DNA of 23,114 bases, from positions 1 to 23,114 of the forward strand of contig CANFNN010000010.1 of assembly GCA_947448095.1 (NCBI GenBank), in the 5' to 3' direction. Under the pieces are notes generated by a model. The model was given only the letters and a program-made list of their open reading frames with translations, was not told the DNA's origin and ran no database searches. Made by a program: the position numbers and the translations under genes. Positions 7,546-15,858 of this stretch are shown here, one piece after another; the first letter of the stretch is position 1, and every line of letters starts with the position of its first letter. The stretch comes from Bacteriovoracaceae bacterium. GTDB lineage: Bacteria > Bdellovibrionota > Bacteriovoracia > Bacteriovoracales > Bacteriovoracaceae.

Positions 7546-8997
7546 TTACCCCTTAAATTTTTCTGAGAGATAATTAAGATAGTCCTGAACGCCCAGCTCC
7601 CCGACCAAATCATTAGCGGTTATGCTTCTTCCCTTCGAATGAATATTTCTCACAAGAAATTTTAGAATGTCAGAAAATTCACCTTTAGCAATTTGTTTTT
7701 CAAATTGGGGACGCTCTTTTTTTAGTTTCATGTAAAGGGATCCGGAAATAAGATTTCCTAAAGTGTAGGTTGGGAAATAGCCAAAAGCCCCTCCGGCCCA
7801 GTGAGAGTCCTGAAGAATTCCTTGAGAGTCATTCTTAGGGACAATCCCAAGATATTCTTTGTATTTCTCTTTCCAGATTTTAGGAATATCTTTGGCATTG
7901 AGGCCCTGATTAAAAATCATCTCTTCGATTTCATATCTGATAATAATATGAAGGTTATAATAGAGTTCACAACTCTCAACTCTGATTAATCCAGGAACAG
8001 ATTTATTAAACACTCTAAAGAGTGAATCAGAAGTGATTCCCTTCATTGACTTGGGAAAAAACTTTTTCATATCGGGATGAATAAATTCGGCAAATCCCTT
8101 CGAGCGCCCGACGATATTTTCCCAAAATCTCGATTGAGACTCATGAACTGACAGTGACACTGCTTCTTGAAAAGGTGTGCCCTCCCATTCGCTAGGAAGA
8201 TTAAACTCATAGAGAGCGTGTCCCACTTCATGCATCGTCGAAGAAAGTGAATCTAAGTGATTCAGGTCATATCTGGTCGTAATGCGCTGATCAAGTGGAG
8301 AAATATTTATACTAAACGGGTGAGAAGAAATATCTAGTCTTGAGTGTTGATCTGAGAGACCAAAGAGCTTTGCGACTCGAAGGCTAAGTGCTCGCTGATC
8401 TTCAATCGGAAATGGTCCCTTGAGGTCTTTAATATTAACGAAGCGGCCATCCTCTTTGACTTGATTGGATAAGGTGAGAAGACCATTTTTGAGTTCGCTA
8501 AAGAGTTTTGAAATCTGTGTGGAACTAAACTCCTTATCATGCAACTGGATAAGAGCATCATAGGGCTTTTTTGTTTTAAAATAAGTCGCCTCTCGGCGCT
8601 TAAGATCGATTAATTTTTGTAGGTGTGGGAGGTAAGACTTTAAATCATTCGTGTCTTTGGCCTTGGCCCATACATGAGAGGCACGAGCCGAGGCCATAGT
8701 CAGGGCCTCAACATGCTCTGATGGCAAAGCGTAATTCAGATCATAGTCCCATTTGAGCTCTTTCAAGAAAATTTTATCAGACGCAGACAATTTCTTTTTT
8801 CTTGAAAACTCTTTAAGTAGTTTTGAATATTCGGGGCTAGTGATGTGAGCGTGAATTTTTCCCTGAACATAACTTAGTCTTTTGGCCCGGTCTTCAATCG
8901 CCCCACTTGGCATCATGGTCTCCATATCCCAATGAAGCAGACTTTGAATGCTTTTGAGATAAGAATATTCCTGTAGATAACTTTTAATTTTTTTCAT
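7546..8997 (-). CDS. Carboxypeptidase M32 (Taq family)
   Basis: The 483-residue protein has the M32 metallocarboxypeptidase motifs in order: HPF (226-228), DQRITTRYD (DxRxT, from 236), the zinc-binding HEVGH (256-260) and HESQSRFWEN (285-294, supplying the third ligand region). The length fits the family (about 500). There is no signal peptide, so it is cytoplasmic. M32 enzymes remove amino acids one at a time from peptide C-termini, which fits a final step in using imported peptides. Its ATG overlaps the end of the yffB-like gene (ATGA, 4 bases), and the zinc-ribbon gene follows after 3 bases, so the three are probably co-transcribed. Confidence 0.95.
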   Translation of the reverse strand: MKKIKSYLQEYSYLKSIQSLLHWDMETMMPSGAIEDRAKRLSYVQGKIHAHITSPEYSKLLKEFSRKKKLSASDKIFLKELKWDYDLNYALPSEHVEALTMASARASHVWAKAKDTNDLKSYLPHLQKLIDLKRREATYFKTKKPYDALIQLHDKEFSSTQISKLFSELKNGLLTLSNQVKEDGRFVNIKDLKGPFPIEDQRALSLRVAKLFGLSDQHSRLDISSHPFSINISPLDQRITTRYDLNHLDSLSSTMHEVGHALYEFNLPSEWEGTPFQEAVSLSVHESQSRFWENIVGRSKGFAEFIHPDMKKFFPKSMKGITSDSLFRVFNKSVPGLIRVESCELYYNLHIIIRYEIEEMIFNQGLNAKDIPKIWKEKYKEYLGIVPKNDSQGILQDSHWAGGAFGYFPTYTLGNLISGSLYMKLKKERPQFEKQIAKGEFSDILKFLVRNIHSKGRSITANDLVGELGVQDYLNYLSEKFKG

Positions 8998-9341
8998 TTT
9001 GAACCTAGTTTTTTAGTAAATTCGATTTCATCAAAGCCAAAGCATAAAACAGTTTTGTCTTTTTGCAGGATAGGCCGCTTAATCATGGAAGAATTTTTAC
9101 TTATAAATGCAATTTTTTGTGATTCATTTAATGCCTCAAATTCTTGTGAATGCTTTTTATAGGTCAGGCCTTTTTTATTCACAGGAAGACCACCGAATGC
9201 CTTCTGCCAAAGCTCAATGGACTCAATACTTGGGGGAGTTTTTTTAAAATCAACAAACTCAAAAGCAATGCGATGAGCTTCTAAGAAAGTGCGGGCTTTT
9301 TTGACTGTGTCACAATTGGGAATTCCGAATAAATAAATCAT
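8994..9341 (-). CDS. ArsC/Spx family reductase, YffB-like
   Basis: The 115-residue thioredoxin-fold protein has the ArsC-family start with the catalytic cysteine in IPNCDTVKKA (C10), then FVDFKKTPPS, the GLPVNKKGLTYKK block and the IKRPIL motif near residues 87-92. The pattern is closer to E. coli YffB than to arsenate reductase ArsC or to Spx, since it has one N-terminal cysteine and no CxxC. YffB-type proteins are thought to act as glutathione-dependent thiol reductases; the substrate is unknown. No arsenic genes are nearby. It lies 20 bases after the response regulator and overlaps the M32 gene by 4 bases. Confidence 0.9.
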   Translation of the reverse strand: MIYLFGIPNCDTVKKARTFLEAHRIAFEFVDFKKTPPSIESIELWQKAFGGLPVNKKGLTYKKHSQEFEALNESQKIAFISKNSSMIKRPILQKDKTVLCFGFDEIEFTKKLGSK

Positions 9342-9361
9342 TCGTTAATGATAGAACAAAT

Positions 9362-9721
9362 CTAAGAATAAAGCTCAACGGTTTTTATGATGGTATCGAG
9401 TTCAACCGGCTTGCTAAGAAATGCGGTTATTCCGTAGCTTTTTAATTTTTCTTTGGCATTGGCTTCTGCCGACATCACCACAACAGGTATTTTAGAAAAT
9501 TTTGGATTTTTCATTTGCTCAGTACGAAACGTGTAGCCGTCCATGACAGGCATCATGAGATCAATTAAAATAAGATTAAAGCTTGGATTGTGCGCAAGAC
9601 ACTTGAGGCCCTCTAGCCCATTTACGGCCGAAGTCACATCATAGCCCTCACCCTGGAGCAACTCGACAAGGAGCTCGCGGATGGAGTTATCATCTTCCAC
9701 AATTAAAATTCGTTTTGCCAT
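9362..9721 (-). CDS. Single-domain response regulator (CheY-like receiver)
   Basis: The 119-residue protein is a receiver domain and nothing more. It has the acidic pair D10/D11 (IVEDD), the phosphoacceptor D54 in LILIDLMMP, S84 in VVMSA and the invariant K104 in LSKP. With no output domain it must act through protein contacts or as a phosphorelay intermediate. It lies 75 bases downstream of a large histidine kinase that has no receiver of its own, its likely partner. The ATG at 9721 has no Shine-Dalgarno; a promoter-like pair ends 7 bases before it (see next entry). Confidence 0.93.
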   Translation of the reverse strand: MAKRILIVEDDNSIRELLVELLQGEGYDVTSAVNGLEGLKCLAHNPSFNLILIDLMMPVMDGYTFRTEQMKNPKFSKIPVVVMSAEANAKEKLKSYGITAFLSKPVELDTIIKTVELYS

Positions 9722-9728
9722 GATCTAA

Positions 9729-9758
9729 AGGATACCGCTAAATATGCTAAAAGGTCAA
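9729..9758 (-). promoter_or_regulatory. Promoter of the response regulator gene, probably leaderless
   Basis: On the minus strand TTGACC (9758-9753, 5 of 6 consensus bases) is followed after 18 bp by TATCCT (9734-9729, 4 of 6). The -10 hexamer ends 7 bases before the ATG at 9721, so transcription would begin at or next to the start codon. This would let the regulator be made apart from the kinase upstream. Confidence 0.5.
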
Positions 9759-9796
9759 TAAAACCAGTAAGTTGTTTTGCTAAGAAGAAGACTCAA

Positions 9797-12244
9797 TCAA
9801 TTCGATTCACAAGGCAGCTCCATGATGAATGTTGAGCCTTTTCCTACAACACTCCTAACAAAAAGGTCACCTTCGTTGTGTTCCATTATCTGCCTCGCAA
9901 TATAGAGACCTAGTCCTAGGCCACTCACTTCATTACTTGAAATCGCCCGTTCAAAACGTTCAAATATTCTTTCCGTGTCTTGCTCTTTAATTCCCGTGCC
10001 TTGGTCATGTACATGAAGTTGGATCTTGCCCTGTTTTTTAATCACTTCAATTTTGATTGGACTACCTGCACCATACTTCATGGCATTTGTTAAGAGGTTC
10101 ACAATAACTTGTTCTACCCGATAAACATCAATGTGACTGTCGAGCGGGTCTGTATAAACTGCGGTCATATAACAGCCGACTGATTCCACTTGGGGTCTGA
10201 ATCTGTCCAAGACATCTTTCACAAAAGCACAAAACTCCACCTTCTCTTTAATAAAAGTTAACTTGCCCGCCCTGATGCGTGAGATGTCGAGCATATCATC
10301 AATGAGACGATTGATGCGCATCAGGTGCCGAAGATCTGCCTCAATCATGGTGGCGACTTTTTCTGGCGTAAATGCATCAGTGAGTTTTTTATCCAAATTT
10401 CTTTTTCTCATCTGATTCTGAAGGGTCAAACTCTGCAAAGGCGTTTTCAATTCATGTGAGGCGATAGATAAAAATTCATCACGTGAACGAATGGCTTCTT
10501 GTGAGTTTTGATGAATCAGGGCATTTTCAAAGGCCATCGATGCCCGATACGCTAGCTCCTCGGCTAACCACAAATGTCTTTTGCTTAAATTCTTCTCAGA
10601 GTTTTTCATACAAATAAAAGAAATCACCCCGAGAATACTCTCGCGACCTTTCAGGCGAACGCGTATGCTGGATTTGATATTCAATTCCTTTACCGCTTGA
10701 GCATAAGGAAAATCAAACTGAGTCTGCTGTTGATCAATAAATTGATCCACGTCTTCCACTAACATCGCCTTTCCACTTATTAATGCGTTCACTAAAGGAT
10801 TATTTTCAAAGCGCAGAGGAAAATCATTATGCAATTGCTCTAGCTTCATCATGACTTCTTGATGAGGATGAACGACTAAAAGTCTTTTGATATTTCCTTC
10901 AGGTAAAAGCTGATCAATTATGACACCATCACAAAAATAATTAATTGCGTGATCTCCCAGAGTCTTTAAAATTTCTTTATAATTTAAGGATCCATTTAAA
11001 AGCTCTGAGGCCTGGGTAAGAAACTTTTGATCTTCTTCTGCCTCTACTCGGTCGGTAATATCCATGACCGTTCCCATCATGTGATATGGCTTTCCTTGCT
11101 CATCATAGAGCGCCATCCCTGATTCCTGCACCCACCTAAGAGAGCCGTCCTTTCGAATAATTCGGTGATCAACTCGATAAGTTTTTTTCTCATTTAAGGC
11201 CTTGGATATCGTTGACCAGACGAGCTCTCTGTCATCAACATGAATTCTCTCCGTCAGTGCCTCTGAACTTCTTGGGAAAGTACCCGTTTCATATCCATAA
11301 AGATTTTCGGTGGTCTCATCCCAATAGACATAATTTGTATCTGGTATCCATTCCCAGATTCCGATATGACCTGCTTTAACCGCCATGCTCAGCCTGTCAG
11401 AAATTATTTTTACTTTTTCCTCAGAAGCTTTTCTCTCTAAAATACTTTTCACCAAAGCTTTTTGAGTTTCAATTTTCTCAGTCACATCTTTAAGAATCAT
11501 AGTGACTTCGCGGACCACATTAAATTCATCCTTAACAGGAGAAATCCAGGCCTCAATCCAGCTCTTAGGTCCTAACTTGTTCAGAATTTTTGGATCGTAT
11601 AAAAATGCAGGCACTTCCACGGACTCACCCAGGTAGGCCCGCTGTAGCGGTCCCCAGAGAAGAGTTTTTTTGATCATTGGGTCTTTCAAAATATTATAAT
11701 CGGAAATTTGATTAAACGTAGTTCCAAAAAGAAATTCCCAAGCCGCATTTGCGGCCAGAGGGGTCCCTTGAATCGAATAGATAATCATCGGAAGCTGGGA
11801 CTGTTCAAAAAAAGTTGTGTAGCGAGTTTGATATTCTTTCTGACTGTTTGTTTTATGAATTAAAGCTTTTTCAGTTTCTACGCTTTTAGTGATATCGGTC
11901 CCAATAGCATAAATAGATTCATCTTTAGGGATCGCCGTCCAGGAAATCCAGCGCATGGATCCGTCATGGTGCAAGCATCTTGTACTGAGAGAGATAGAAC
12001 CATCTTTATCGTTAGAAAGTGAAGCGACTTTTCTTTTAACAATCTCATGGTCATCCGGATGAATAAAATGAAACAGCGATGTGCTTTGTACATCGTTTGG
12101 ATCCCAACCTAATATCCGAGTTTGTGAGATATTAGATTTTAATATTTCACCATCATAAGAAACAATCACTACCAGGTGAGTGGGGATATTAAGAATCGAT
12201 TCATAGTCTTCACGATTTATATCTGGAATAGACTTGTTACTCAT
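9797..12244 (-). CDS. Sensor histidine kinase with three PAS domains and a GAF domain
   Basis: The 815-residue protein is cytoplasmic, with no convincing transmembrane segment. In order: PAS/PAC about 15-120 (ending GTDITKSVETEKAL), PAS about 140-258 (ending ILKDVTEKIETQKAL), PAS of PAS_3 type about 283-402 (DGSLRWVQESG, GTVMDITDRVEAEED), GAF about 405-580, HisKA about 587-655 with phosphoacceptor H597 in SIASHELKTPL, and HATPase_c about 705-812 with N-box VNLLTNAMKYG, G1 DQGTGI and G2 GLGLGLYIA. It should autophosphorylate and pass the phosphate to a separate receiver, most likely the single-domain regulator downstream. The sensed signal cannot be told. An in-frame TAA lies just upstream of the ATG. 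The only GGAGG is about 26 bases away, while TGTAAT ends 8 bases before the ATG, again suggesting a leaderless message. Confidence 0.95.
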   Translation of the reverse strand: MSNKSIPDINREDYESILNIPTHLVVIVSYDGEILKSNISQTRILGWDPNDVQSTSLFHFIHPDDHEIVKRKVASLSNDKDGSISLSTRCLHHDGSMRWISWTAIPKDESIYAIGTDITKSVETEKALIHKTNSQKEYQTRYTTFFEQSQLPMIIYSIQGTPLAANAAWEFLFGTTFNQISDYNILKDPMIKKTLLWGPLQRAYLGESVEVPAFLYDPKILNKLGPKSWIEAWISPVKDEFNVVREVTMILKDVTEKIETQKALVKSILERKASEEKVKIISDRLSMAVKAGHIGIWEWIPDTNYVYWDETTENLYGYETGTFPRSSEALTERIHVDDRELVWSTISKALNEKKTYRVDHRIIRKDGSLRWVQESGMALYDEQGKPYHMMGTVMDITDRVEAEEDQKFLTQASELLNGSLNYKEILKTLGDHAINYFCDGVIIDQLLPEGNIKRLLVVHPHQEVMMKLEQLHNDFPLRFENNPLVNALISGKAMLVEDVDQFIDQQQTQFDFPYAQAVKELNIKSSIRVRLKGRESILGVISFICMKNSEKNLSKRHLWLAEELAYRASMAFENALIHQNSQEAIRSRDEFLSIASHELKTPLQSLTLQNQMRKRNLDKKLTDAFTPEKVATMIEADLRHLMRINRLIDDMLDISRIRAGKLTFIKEKVEFCAFVKDVLDRFRPQVESVGCYMTAVYTDPLDSHIDVYRVEQVIVNLLTNAMKYGAGSPIKIEVIKKQGKIQLHVHDQGTGIKEQDTERIFERFERAISSNEVSGLGLGLYIARQIMEHNEGDLFVRSVVGKGSTFIMELPCESN

Positions 12245-12285
12245 GCACAGAGCATTACAAATTTGTGCACCTCCGACAAGAGTAC

Positions 12286-13548
12286 TTAACCTAACTTTAT
12301 CCTTAAGAGTTCTTGCCAGGAAGTTGTATATTTAGGTGAGCTAAAGTTTGCGATTCTTCTCCATGATTGATTCGATCCACAGGCCGCACTTTGAATGGTC
12401 TTCGCCCCATAGCGCTTGTTAATAAGATCAACCACCTGTCCTAAACTTTCATTGTCGTGCGGACATTCATCAAAAAGATCCATTTGATTCTGATTGCGAG
12501 GAACAATATGATTCAATAAGACTCCACCCTTTTTATATTCATAACCAAGCTTGAATATTTCCTCCAGAATTTGGTGTGAAGCTTTAATGATCCTTAAGGT
12601 ATCCGAGGTCCCAGAGGCAAAAGTTTTTGAGCCGACTCCATAGTATTGAGGCGTTCCCTCACTAAATGGATTGGTATGAATAAATGCCGTCAGACTAAAA
12701 CAAACACTATTTTGGGCCCGTAGCTTTGCAGCTGAATGAGTACAAAAATCTGCCAAAGCTTCCTGGAGTTCGCGCTTAGTATAAACAGAGGCACCAAAGC
12801 TGCGTGAATTGCCGGTATTTTTTTTGTCTTCTGCTTCTTCAATAGACAAGCAACTGACTCCTCGAAGCTCATCTTGAATTTGTCTTCCAGTCTTAGTTAA
12901 AAGCTTTTGAATGATTCTTTCATCTTTATAGATTTTAAAATCATAGGCCGTTTTAATTCCAAGCATGTGAAGTTTGCTACTGCTGGCCCGACCAATTCCC
13001 CAAATGTCTTGAACGGCAAATTGCTTTAATCGGTGATTGGTTTCGTCTTCATCTTTTAAGATAAGGACACCTTTCTCTTTTTTAGAAAGTTTGTTTGCCA
13101 TTTTGGAGAGAACTTTGGTGGGAGCAATTCCAACACCAACAGGAATGCCAGTAAATTGCAAAACATCGCTGCGAATTTTTTTTCCATACTCTAAAAGATC
13201 AATGTGATCAAACCCATCGAGCTCTAGAAAGGCTTCATCCACAGAATAAATTTCAAGTCTTGGAGTAAAATCTCTCAAGATATTCATTACCCTGCGAGAA
13301 ATATTGTCATATAAGCTATAGTTAGATGAAAAGACTTCTACCTTATGCTTTTTCAAGCGATCCTTGATCTGATAATAAGGCTCACACATCTCACCAAATC
13401 CAAGGGCCTTGGCTTCTTTGGTAAAAGCAATAGCGCATCCATCATTATTAGATAAAACAATGACTGGTTTGCCACGAATCTCAGGTCTAAAAACTCGCTC
13501 ACACGAGCAATAAAATGAATTGCAATCAACTAGTCCAAAATACTTCAT
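12286..13548 (-). CDS. umuC: Y-family DNA polymerase V catalytic subunit UmuC
   Basis: The 420-residue protein has the size and motifs of UmuC. It starts with the catalytic DCNSFYCSCERVF (D8), has YSVDEAFLEL with the other carboxylates D104 and E105, and a helix-hairpin-helix-like stretch VQDIWGIGRASSSKL near 179-193. The beta-clamp-binding motif QMDLF is at 355-359, in the same place as in E. coli UmuC. It should perform error-prone translesion synthesis together with UmuD'. Its ATG overlaps the umuD stop by 4 bases (ATGA). The histidine kinase gene follows after 41 bases. Confidence 0.96.
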   Translation of the reverse strand: MKYFGLVDCNSFYCSCERVFRPEIRGKPVIVLSNNDGCAIAFTKEAKALGFGEMCEPYYQIKDRLKKHKVEVFSSNYSLYDNISRRVMNILRDFTPRLEIYSVDEAFLELDGFDHIDLLEYGKKIRSDVLQFTGIPVGVGIAPTKVLSKMANKLSKKEKGVLILKDEDETNHRLKQFAVQDIWGIGRASSSKLHMLGIKTAYDFKIYKDERIIQKLLTKTGRQIQDELRGVSCLSIEEAEDKKNTGNSRSFGASVYTKRELQEALADFCTHSAAKLRAQNSVCFSLTAFIHTNPFSEGTPQYYGVGSKTFASGTSDTLRIIKASHQILEEIFKLGYEYKKGGVLLNHIVPRNQNQMDLFDECPHDNESLGQVVDLINKRYGAKTIQSAACGSNQSWRRIANFSSPKYTTSWQELLRIKLG

Positions 13549-13886
13549 CGCAGTTCTCGCAAGATGGTAGTGACCACTCCCCAGATGAAATCTCCCGAAT
13601 CAGGGTCTTGATTTTTTAATTGCTCCGGTGAGAAATAAGTAAACTTAAATTCACCTCTCACAACCAACAGAACTAATTCCCCTCTTTGGGGCTTCAGGGC
13701 GCGGTCTATAATTAATTTGTCCTTTGATTTAATTCCAAGCAAGTGAGAACTTCCACTGGCCTCAATAATAAAGACACTAGCGGCATTAACCCGGTAGCGT
13801 TCATCTAGGGACAAAATATCCTCGTGATACTCAGCGCAGGCAGATTGAAAGCCAGTAATCTTATAGGATGAGTCAGAAGATTCCAT
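13545..13886 (-). CDS. umuD: UmuD-like protein, short, lacking the dyad lysine
   Basis: The 113-residue protein aligns with the S24/LexA-like domain of UmuD: VFIIEASGSSH, KDKLIIDRALKPQRGELVLLVVRGEF and a C-terminal FIWGVVTTILRELR. Two features stand out. Only about 11 residues precede the glycine that matches the UmuD cleavage site (reading TG instead of CG), so most of the N-terminal arm is missing. The nucleophilic serine is present (S47 matching S60), but the position of catalytic K97 holds threonine (T83, in GEFKFTYF); K81 lies two residues away. By inference it is made directly in a UmuD'-like form and does not need RecA-stimulated self-cleavage. No upstream in-frame extension is likely, since a strong promoter ends 7 bases before this ATG. 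umuC follows with a 4-base overlap. Confidence 0.9.
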   Translation of the reverse strand: MESSDSSYKITGFQSACAEYHEDILSLDERYRVNAASVFIIEASGSSHLLGIKSKDKLIIDRALKPQRGELVLLVVRGEFKFTYFSPEQLKNQDPDSGDFIWGVVTTILRELR

Positions 13887-13889
13887 ACT

Positions 13890-13922
13890 TTACAGCATAC
13901 GTAACTTTTCCGTATTTGTCAA
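13890..13922 (-). promoter_or_regulatory. umuDC promoter with palindromic operator candidate
   Basis: On the minus strand a perfect TTGACA (13922-13917) is followed after 17 bp by TATGCT (13899-13894), which ends 7 bases before the umuD ATG. The -10 is enclosed by TTAC-N7-GTAA (13904-13890), and the spacer holds a second inverted repeat ATACG-N9-CGTAT (13915-13897). Either could bind a repressor such as LexA, but neither matches the E. coli SOS box, and no Shine-Dalgarno follows. The promoter is read directly from sequence; the operator role is inferred. Confidence 0.6.
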
Positions 13923-14013
13923 TAGGGCAAACCTGCTCCTTAGCGCCAGGTAGGTTAAACATGGGAAATGAGATATGCTAGAAAAAATCTTACGGGAATT
14001 CAGGAAAAATATA

Positions 14014-15003
14014 ATGCGAAAAAGTCTTCTCCTTCTGTGTTGGTTGAGCTCACTTAGTCTTTGTTATGCTGAGTTTAGTTGGGGGCCATTAAACTTAGTG
14101 AATGGTTGCCGTATATTTGACTCCAAAGGTATTGCAGTGAAAACGCTCCCCGGAGAATTCTGCCAATTCTATACCAATGGCGATCTTCTTACGGCAACTG
14201 TTGAAAGCCTCAAAATGATTGATCAAAACAATCATGTGAAATGGGAATTGAAAGGAGCTTTTCACCACCAACTCAACAAGTCTCTAGATGAAAAAAGAAT
14301 CTTGGTTCTTGATTCATTTATAAAACGAAGTAAGCACAATCCAAATATCATTGTGGAAAAGTTTATGGTGCTGGACCTTGTAGGAAAAATTTTATTTCAA
14401 GCAACTTCCGAAGATCTTTTAAGCCAAGTTTCCGTTAAAATGTATGCTCCCAATCAGCAAACTCATCTTAATAGCTTCTATGAGATTCCAAAGCTCACAA
14501 CCAACCGAGTACTTCCTAGTTTTTTAAAGGAGGGAAATTTTATTTTGAATTCCTACAGATCAGGAGTCTTCATTCTATCACCCGACCTAAAGAAAGTTCT
14601 GCATCACTTTGTTTTTAAGTCATCAATTGCTAACCAGGTGCACGACGTACAGGTCTTAGAATCAGGAAACATACTTTTTTTTAATAATATGTCAGTTGAT
14701 TCAAAAAGAGGAAACCCCTTCTCAGCGATTGAAGAACTTGACATGGTCACGAATGAAATTGTTTTAAGTTTCTCAGGAAATCCTACAGGAATTTTTTATT
14801 CACTATTTTGCGGTGGAGTTCAGGAATTGGATCCAGAGCATATTCTATTTTCTCATGTTTTGACTGGTACTTATATTTATTCCAAAAGAACAAAACAAAT
14901 CATAACCAACATCCATGAGACACACTTTAAAGATGGTCTTTTTAGCCCCTCTCAGCAAGTGAAAATGATGGACCTCAGATCTTTCTTAAGTCATTGGAAA
15001 TAG
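14014..15003 (+). CDS. Exported protein resembling arylsulfotransferase-type beta-propellers
   Basis: The chosen ATG at 14014 has AGGA 8 bases upstream and opens directly with a signal peptide (MRKSLLLLCWLSSLSLCYA|EF); the same frame is open from 13975, but the added residues would bury the signal. The mature protein (about 310 residues) is beta-rich with repeated blades such as GDLLTATVESLKMID, HDVQVLESGNILFFNN and GGVQELDPEHILFSHV, the last two being typical of arylsulfotransferase (ASST) or PQQ-like propellers. Histidines in HLNSFYEI and HDVQV resemble ASST landmarks, but I cannot show the catalytic set, so enzyme activity is not claimed. It is divergent from umuD and ends 78 bases before the cysteine peptidase gene. 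Confidence 0.75.
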   Translation: MRKSLLLLCWLSSLSLCYAEFSWGPLNLVNGCRIFDSKGIAVKTLPGEFCQFYTNGDLLTATVESLKMIDQNNHVKWELKGAFHHQLNKSLDEKRILVLDSFIKRSKHNPNIIVEKFMVLDLVGKILFQATSEDLLSQVSVKMYAPNQQTHLNSFYEIPKLTTNRVLPSFLKEGNFILNSYRSGVFILSPDLKKVLHHFVFKSSIANQVHDVQVLESGNILFFNNMSVDSKRGNPFSAIEELDMVTNEIVLSFSGNPTGIFYSLFCGGVQELDPEHILFSHVLTGTYIYSKRTKQIITNIHETHFKDGLFSPSQQVKMMDLRSFLSHWK

Positions 15004-15081
15004 GAAAAGCCTCGAAAACCGATACCTGTCTTTTTTTCATACCTCACTACATCTTACCTTCCGTACGGCATACTCGCCCCC

Positions 15082-15858
15082 ATGAAAAAAATCTCGAGCA
15101 TTCTGCTTTTAGTGGCCTCAGGTCATTTGTATGGGCGCAGTTTACCATCAAGGTACACAGAACTCGTGAAGTATGTTCAACCAGCACCGGATCAGGGTGA
15201 AACAAGTACCTGTTGGTTTATGGCCTCTACAGGCGCCATGGAGTTGCTGCTGAATCAGCGCGACAGAATTCGTCATCCGCAAATTGGGGGAAAAAATGAT
15301 CTTTCTGAATCGTTTCTCATTTGGCAAAAAGATTTTTGGGATGCGACAACTAATCCTCAGCATTTTATAGAAGAAGTCGTTATCCGGTTTAACTATGGTG
15401 AAGCGATTCACAATAGCGTTTGGCCATACAACGCCTATAATAGCGATGGCACAGACAGCATGCAGGTTTGGAATAAGCATCCAGACTTTGACACCCTTCC
15501 TAGAATATCTGTCCCCCCAGTGAAAACGACGCTGCTTTTTGCTCGCGGTAGAAGATATGCCACCTATGTTTTAATACCAGATGATATTTTAACCCTTAAA
15601 AAAGCTTTAGTGGAGCACCGAGCACCGGTCATCATTAATTATAATGAGGATGGCTACTGGCATGTGATCTTGATTGTCGGATACGATGATAACAAGCAAG
15701 GCGAATGTTATGAAATTGAGGACTCAGAATGTGCCAAGCAAGGGGCTTTCTATGTAAGAGACTCGAATGGCAAAAGCTATGAACTACGTGATTACAACTG
15801 GTTTCTCTACAAGGCCAATGCTGCGGCCGTTGTAGAGTTTAGAGAACCGCAAAAATAA
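15082..15858 (+). CDS. Exported papain-like (C1 family) cysteine peptidase
   Basis: The 258-residue protein starts with a signal peptide (MKKISSILLLVASGHLYG|RS). The papain-like catalytic elements are in order: oxyanion Q38 in PDQGETSTCWFMAS, nucleophile C44, H194 in GYWHVILIVGYDD and N229 in VRDSNG. There is no long pro-region like that of eukaryotic papains; mature sequence begins almost at once, so activity may be controlled otherwise. It is probably secreted or periplasmic and degrades protein. There is no Shine-Dalgarno; CATACT (15069-15074) ends 7 bases before the ATG, with a poor -35 match. The TAA directly abuts the folE stop codon on the other strand. Confidence 0.85.
   Translation: MKKISSILLLVASGHLYGRSLPSRYTELVKYVQPAPDQGETSTCWFMASTGAMELLLNQRDRIRHPQIGGKNDLSESFLIWQKDFWDATTNPQHFIEEVVIRFNYGEAIHNSVWPYNAYNSDGTDSMQVWNKHPDFDTLPRISVPPVKTTLLFARGRRYATYVLIPDDILTLKKALVEHRAPVIINYNEDGYWHVILIVGYDDNKQGECYEIEDSECAKQGAFYVRDSNGKSYELRDYNWFLYKANAAAVVEFREPQK

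Noticed and set aside
13975..14013. Longer start for the beta-propeller-like exported protein
   Set aside because: The added 13 residues are charged and would bury the signal peptide; the ATG at 14014 has its own AGGA site.
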